Source of the DNA: Silene noctiflora
Taxonomy: Eukaryota > Streptophyta > Magnoliopsida > Caryophyllales > Caryophyllaceae
Length of the DNA stretch: 33,175 nt
NCBI GenBank assembly: GCA_009801015.1
Contig: VHZZ01002733.1
Span: 48,778 to 81,952 of the forward strand
Direction: 5' to 3'
A model generated the notes under the pieces. The model was not told the origin of the DNA, made no database searches, and was given only the letters and a program-made list of their open reading frames with translations. The stretch's first letter is position 1; each line of letters opens with the position of its first letter. The position numbers and the translations under genes were made by a program. This document shows positions 30,481 to 33,175 of the stretch, in pieces.

Positions 30481-32440
30481 CCTAATGAACAGTAATGAAG
30501 AGCATCACTTTGCTCGTTTTTGCCTCAAAACGATGCGTTTTGAACTCACTAACAAACCTTATCTTTTCTGCTCTGTGCTCCTACCCCACACATTCTTTAT
30601 ATCCAATTCCAACCTATTTTTTCCCTTTGCTTCTGATCCTCTTGACCTTTTGCCTTAGCTTCTCATGTCGCCATTGATCTCATTCCATCCCACCTTTCTT
30701 CTCACTTTGTCCTTCTCTTTCCACACATTTCTCTCTCTGCAAATTGATTTCACCCTTAACTTTGTTTCTCTGTTGTTCACTAATTTGGGTTAGATTTCAA
30801 CTCCATGTCTCCATCTACTTTCCCATATCATCACCGCAATCAGCGATCACCTCGCCGCCATCATCGCCTTATCACCGATACATAAAACTCTCTCGCTTTT
30901 ATTTTGTAAGTATCTATTGTCATCCATTTCATTACTTTTATTTTTGGGTTTGTGTTTAGGATTTCGACTCTTGGTTTGAAGGTTTATGTGCTATTTATTC
31001 TTTAGGTTTTAATTTAATTTTTTTAATTTTGGTGTGATTTAATTAATTTGGGTGTAATTTTTGGTTGATTGTTGATAGATTAATGAGAACGTTGCTAGAG
31101 AAATCATTAATCAAACATCTCTTCATTCTAACATCATAAGATTTAAAGAGCCGAGTTCAATTAAATTTTTATTTACTGTTTTTTTTGGTTGGGCATCAAG
31201 TTCATGATGTATTTCTCGTGCTAGATTTTTTAATTTTTATTTTTTTATTTTTTTACAGCTGTAAAGAAAAAGCGTCACCGTAAAAGACGCTTAGCCACAG
31301 CATGCATATCCTTATTCTGACTTCTATGCCTAAAAATAAAACACAAACAGTGAAAACTAGTACAATTGGCCATAAGTTTTTTTGAAGTGGGTATTCCTTT
31401 ATGTTAATTTTAGTGCTTTTGGAATGTGATTTTGATAGGTGGTGTTGATGATGATGATGATACGATTCCTGATGAGCGAAGTAGAATCGCGCTATGTCAG
31501 TAATGGTAATTCGTTTTAGTTATTTAGATTTCCTAACCCTAATTGACTGGATTTGAATGTGTAAAGGTGATTATGTTGCTCAAGAAGTAGTAATTGTATA
31601 GCTCACAGTAGAAGACGTATTTGAATGTGTTGAGGTGATTATGTTGTCTATGACTTCTTTTACTTTCTACAGAATCCTGCGATCACTTGTAAAGAAATTG
31701 GCCTTTTCTGTTAACTCTACAAAATGGGTAATTTTAATGATTTTATTCATCGATTTGAATTGACTGAGTCATTTCAGAAGCGACTCATTTTTTTTATTTT
31801 TTTTGTAAGTGGGTTGATGGGTGATCATTGATCAATTTTTTTTCCCTTTTTGTTGATGATCATTCGGAACTGTCTCTTTGCTAATACAAGGGAAGACTGC
31901 GTATATCCGACCCCCTTATCCTGCAATTTGAGGGATAATGTTGTATGCTGGTGATCATTATCATTTTTCATTTGGTGCAAATGGATGTTTTTGGATGAAT
32001 GATAGTGAGGAAGTTTGCTGATTTTACCTTTGGGTATCCTATAGTTATATTTGAATAAAGCTGAATATAATAATTCATGTGGGTTAGCATGTGATAATTG
32101 AAATCTCGTCGATAGCACGACTGCATACATCTAAAGTTTTGAACCCCTATCATGTGCAGGTGGGAGGATAGGACTCTGGAGGTTTTAGGGAAATATTGTT
32201 GTGGTTCTTTCAACCGAAAAGATGCAATCTTTTAGTTGTCCATTTGGGAATTTGTATTCTTATAAAGTTGCAATCTTATTTGACAATCAAATGACGATAA
32301 TGGTTATGTGATGTGACTTATATACACGCACATTTAGTTCCCTAACTAGCCTCGTTCCTTACGCTTTTATGCATGTATTAGGGTCATTTCTTATCTCTGG
32401 TTGCCTATTTTACATTTCATTATGAAAGTAATGCTCAAGG
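30481..32440 (+). other. Unassigned region with possible untranslated exons
   Basis: A CT-rich stretch (30580-30900) is followed by a good donor TTTT|GTAAGT at 30906. Further acceptor/donor pairs can be drawn around 31439-31505 (a GATGAT-rich segment), 31674-31726 and from 32161. No long coding frame links them. Around 31890-31930 is GACTGCGTATATCCGACCCC, a word common in plant repeats. This could be a 5' leader of a gene beyond the window, a non-coding transcript, or transposon debris. Confidence 0.25.
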
Positions 32441-33080
32441 AAGTGAAATTAGAGACCATACTTGCGCGTTTTGATGTAGCACACACCATAAGGAGACCTA
32501 TAACTCACCTAAATGAGACCAAATAAGAATGAAATGGCCTATTAGAAGGTTCTACCTTACCATTTTGTGGCTTGCCAAAAGTTAAGATCAAGCCTACTTG
32601 GTCCAATTATCATCTTCCACCTACTATGTCAAGACATCCCCATGCATGCTAAATCCCGTCAATAAAACGAATCAAAAGTTATCAAGCTAAAAATGGGATA
32701 ATCATGAGGGCATAAGTAGGACAAGCAAAGAATTAGAGCAAAATAGTTCATAAAATTTCAAAAAAAATTCTAGTTTTTAACTAAAACTACACTAACTACA
32801 TGCAAACTATACTAGAATGCAAATGCCTCCCCCCCCCCCTCCCAAGCTAGACATCACATTGTCCTCAATGTGTCAATAATAAAAACCAACAACAACCGAA
32901 AAATACGACTCATAACACATGGACAAGGGGTGTTGTCTAATGGGTTGCTAGAAAGAAACTATACTAAAATGTAAAAAGAAACAACAATTAGGCTATCAAA
33001 TCCCCCCAAGCTAGTATAAATAAAGGGAAAAAAGCTTTTGCGATGATTTTAGGTAGAAATGAGGTACAAGAGAGTGGAAG
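32441..33080 (-). mobile_element. Probable Ty3/Gypsy retrotransposon non-coding remnant
   Basis: On the minus strand, CATTGAGGACAATGTGATGT followed by CTAGCTTGGGAGG and a G run resembles the spacer between the coding region and the 3' LTR of Athila/Tat-type Gypsy elements. A second AGCTTGGGGGGA lies about 160 bp away. A C run occupies about 32829-32840 on the + strand. No gag or pol coding is visible, and neither boundary could be fixed. Confidence 0.38.
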
Positions 33081-33175
33081 TGTAACACCCCCACACCCAA
33101 AGTGCCTTACAAGGCCACCTTAAGTACGGAGATGCTACCATCTCGGTCTCCCGAGACAATGATATGCAAAAGACA
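33081..33175 (+). mobile_element. Start of a putative LTR
   Basis: TGTAACACCCCCACACCCAA begins directly after a purine-rich tract AAGAGAGTGGAAG (33068-33080), as an LTR begins after a polypurine tract. The following CATCTCGGTCTCCCGAGA is a small palindrome that I associate from memory with LTR-type repeats of Amaranthaceae. The element runs out of the window, so type and length cannot be decided. Confidence 0.42.

Noticed and set aside
31260..31300. Hairpin GCGTCACCGTAAAAGACGC as a possible miRNA precursor or terminator
   Set aside because: The stem is very short, with no mature-miRNA-like arms; it is probably repeat debris.
1..33175. CRISPR arrays, operons or other prokaryotic systems
   Set aside because: The genes are intron-rich plant nuclear genes. 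Direct repeats present are explained by microsatellites, transposons and filler-type duplication.

Overview
This is a stretch of plant nuclear DNA. It is AT-rich and has long introns with GT-AG borders, a nuclear tRNA gene carrying plant-type flanking signals, and many small DNA transposons. Frequent ACTCCGTA-type repeat borders and the LTR-like sequence at the right edge remind me of Caryophyllales (beet, spinach, quinoa relatives). That placement is from memory and is tentative. No prokaryotic, viral or CRISPR system is visible, and I do not see a clearly new biological system. The unusual content is in nested transposons and in a few details of the genes.

Three protein genes could be assembled exon by exon with continuous reading frames. 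(1) A BEL1-like TALE homeobox gene of the PENNYWISE/POUND-FOOLISH clade lies on the + strand (4 coding exons, 2630-9211). Its 4.6 kb first intron holds an antisense tRNA-Lys(CUU) gene and a cluster of MITEs, including a Helitron nested in a Stowaway element. (2) A mitochondrial carrier (SLC25) family gene lies on the + strand (7 coding exons, 13236-17213, 340 aa) and has an N-terminal polyglutamine tract. (3) A folylpolyglutamate synthase gene lies on the - strand (16 coding exons, 27256 down to 19111, 533 aa). Genes 2 and 3 are convergent. The three genes have no evident shared pathway; this is ordinary plant gene order.

Layout: 1-2500 holds a Helitron 3' end, a hAT MITE, a Mutator-like element and a foldback MITE upstream of the BEL1 gene. 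9212-13235 is intergenic, with a foldback MITE, a PIF/Harbinger MITE and a GC-rich hAT-like element. 17214-19110 is the convergent spacer, with one foldback MITE. FPGS introns carry a SINE, a Stowaway, purine/pyrimidine-rich MITEs and a probable CACTA remnant. Upstream of FPGS, 27585-28994 is a PIF/Harbinger element nested inside a related MITE. The inner copy keeps a transposase C-terminal remnant, and both have clean 3-bp target duplications. Next to it is a patchwork of short exact repeats. 29282-33175 is mostly unassigned, with an unexplained possible spliced transcript region and an LTR-retrotransposon edge at the right end.
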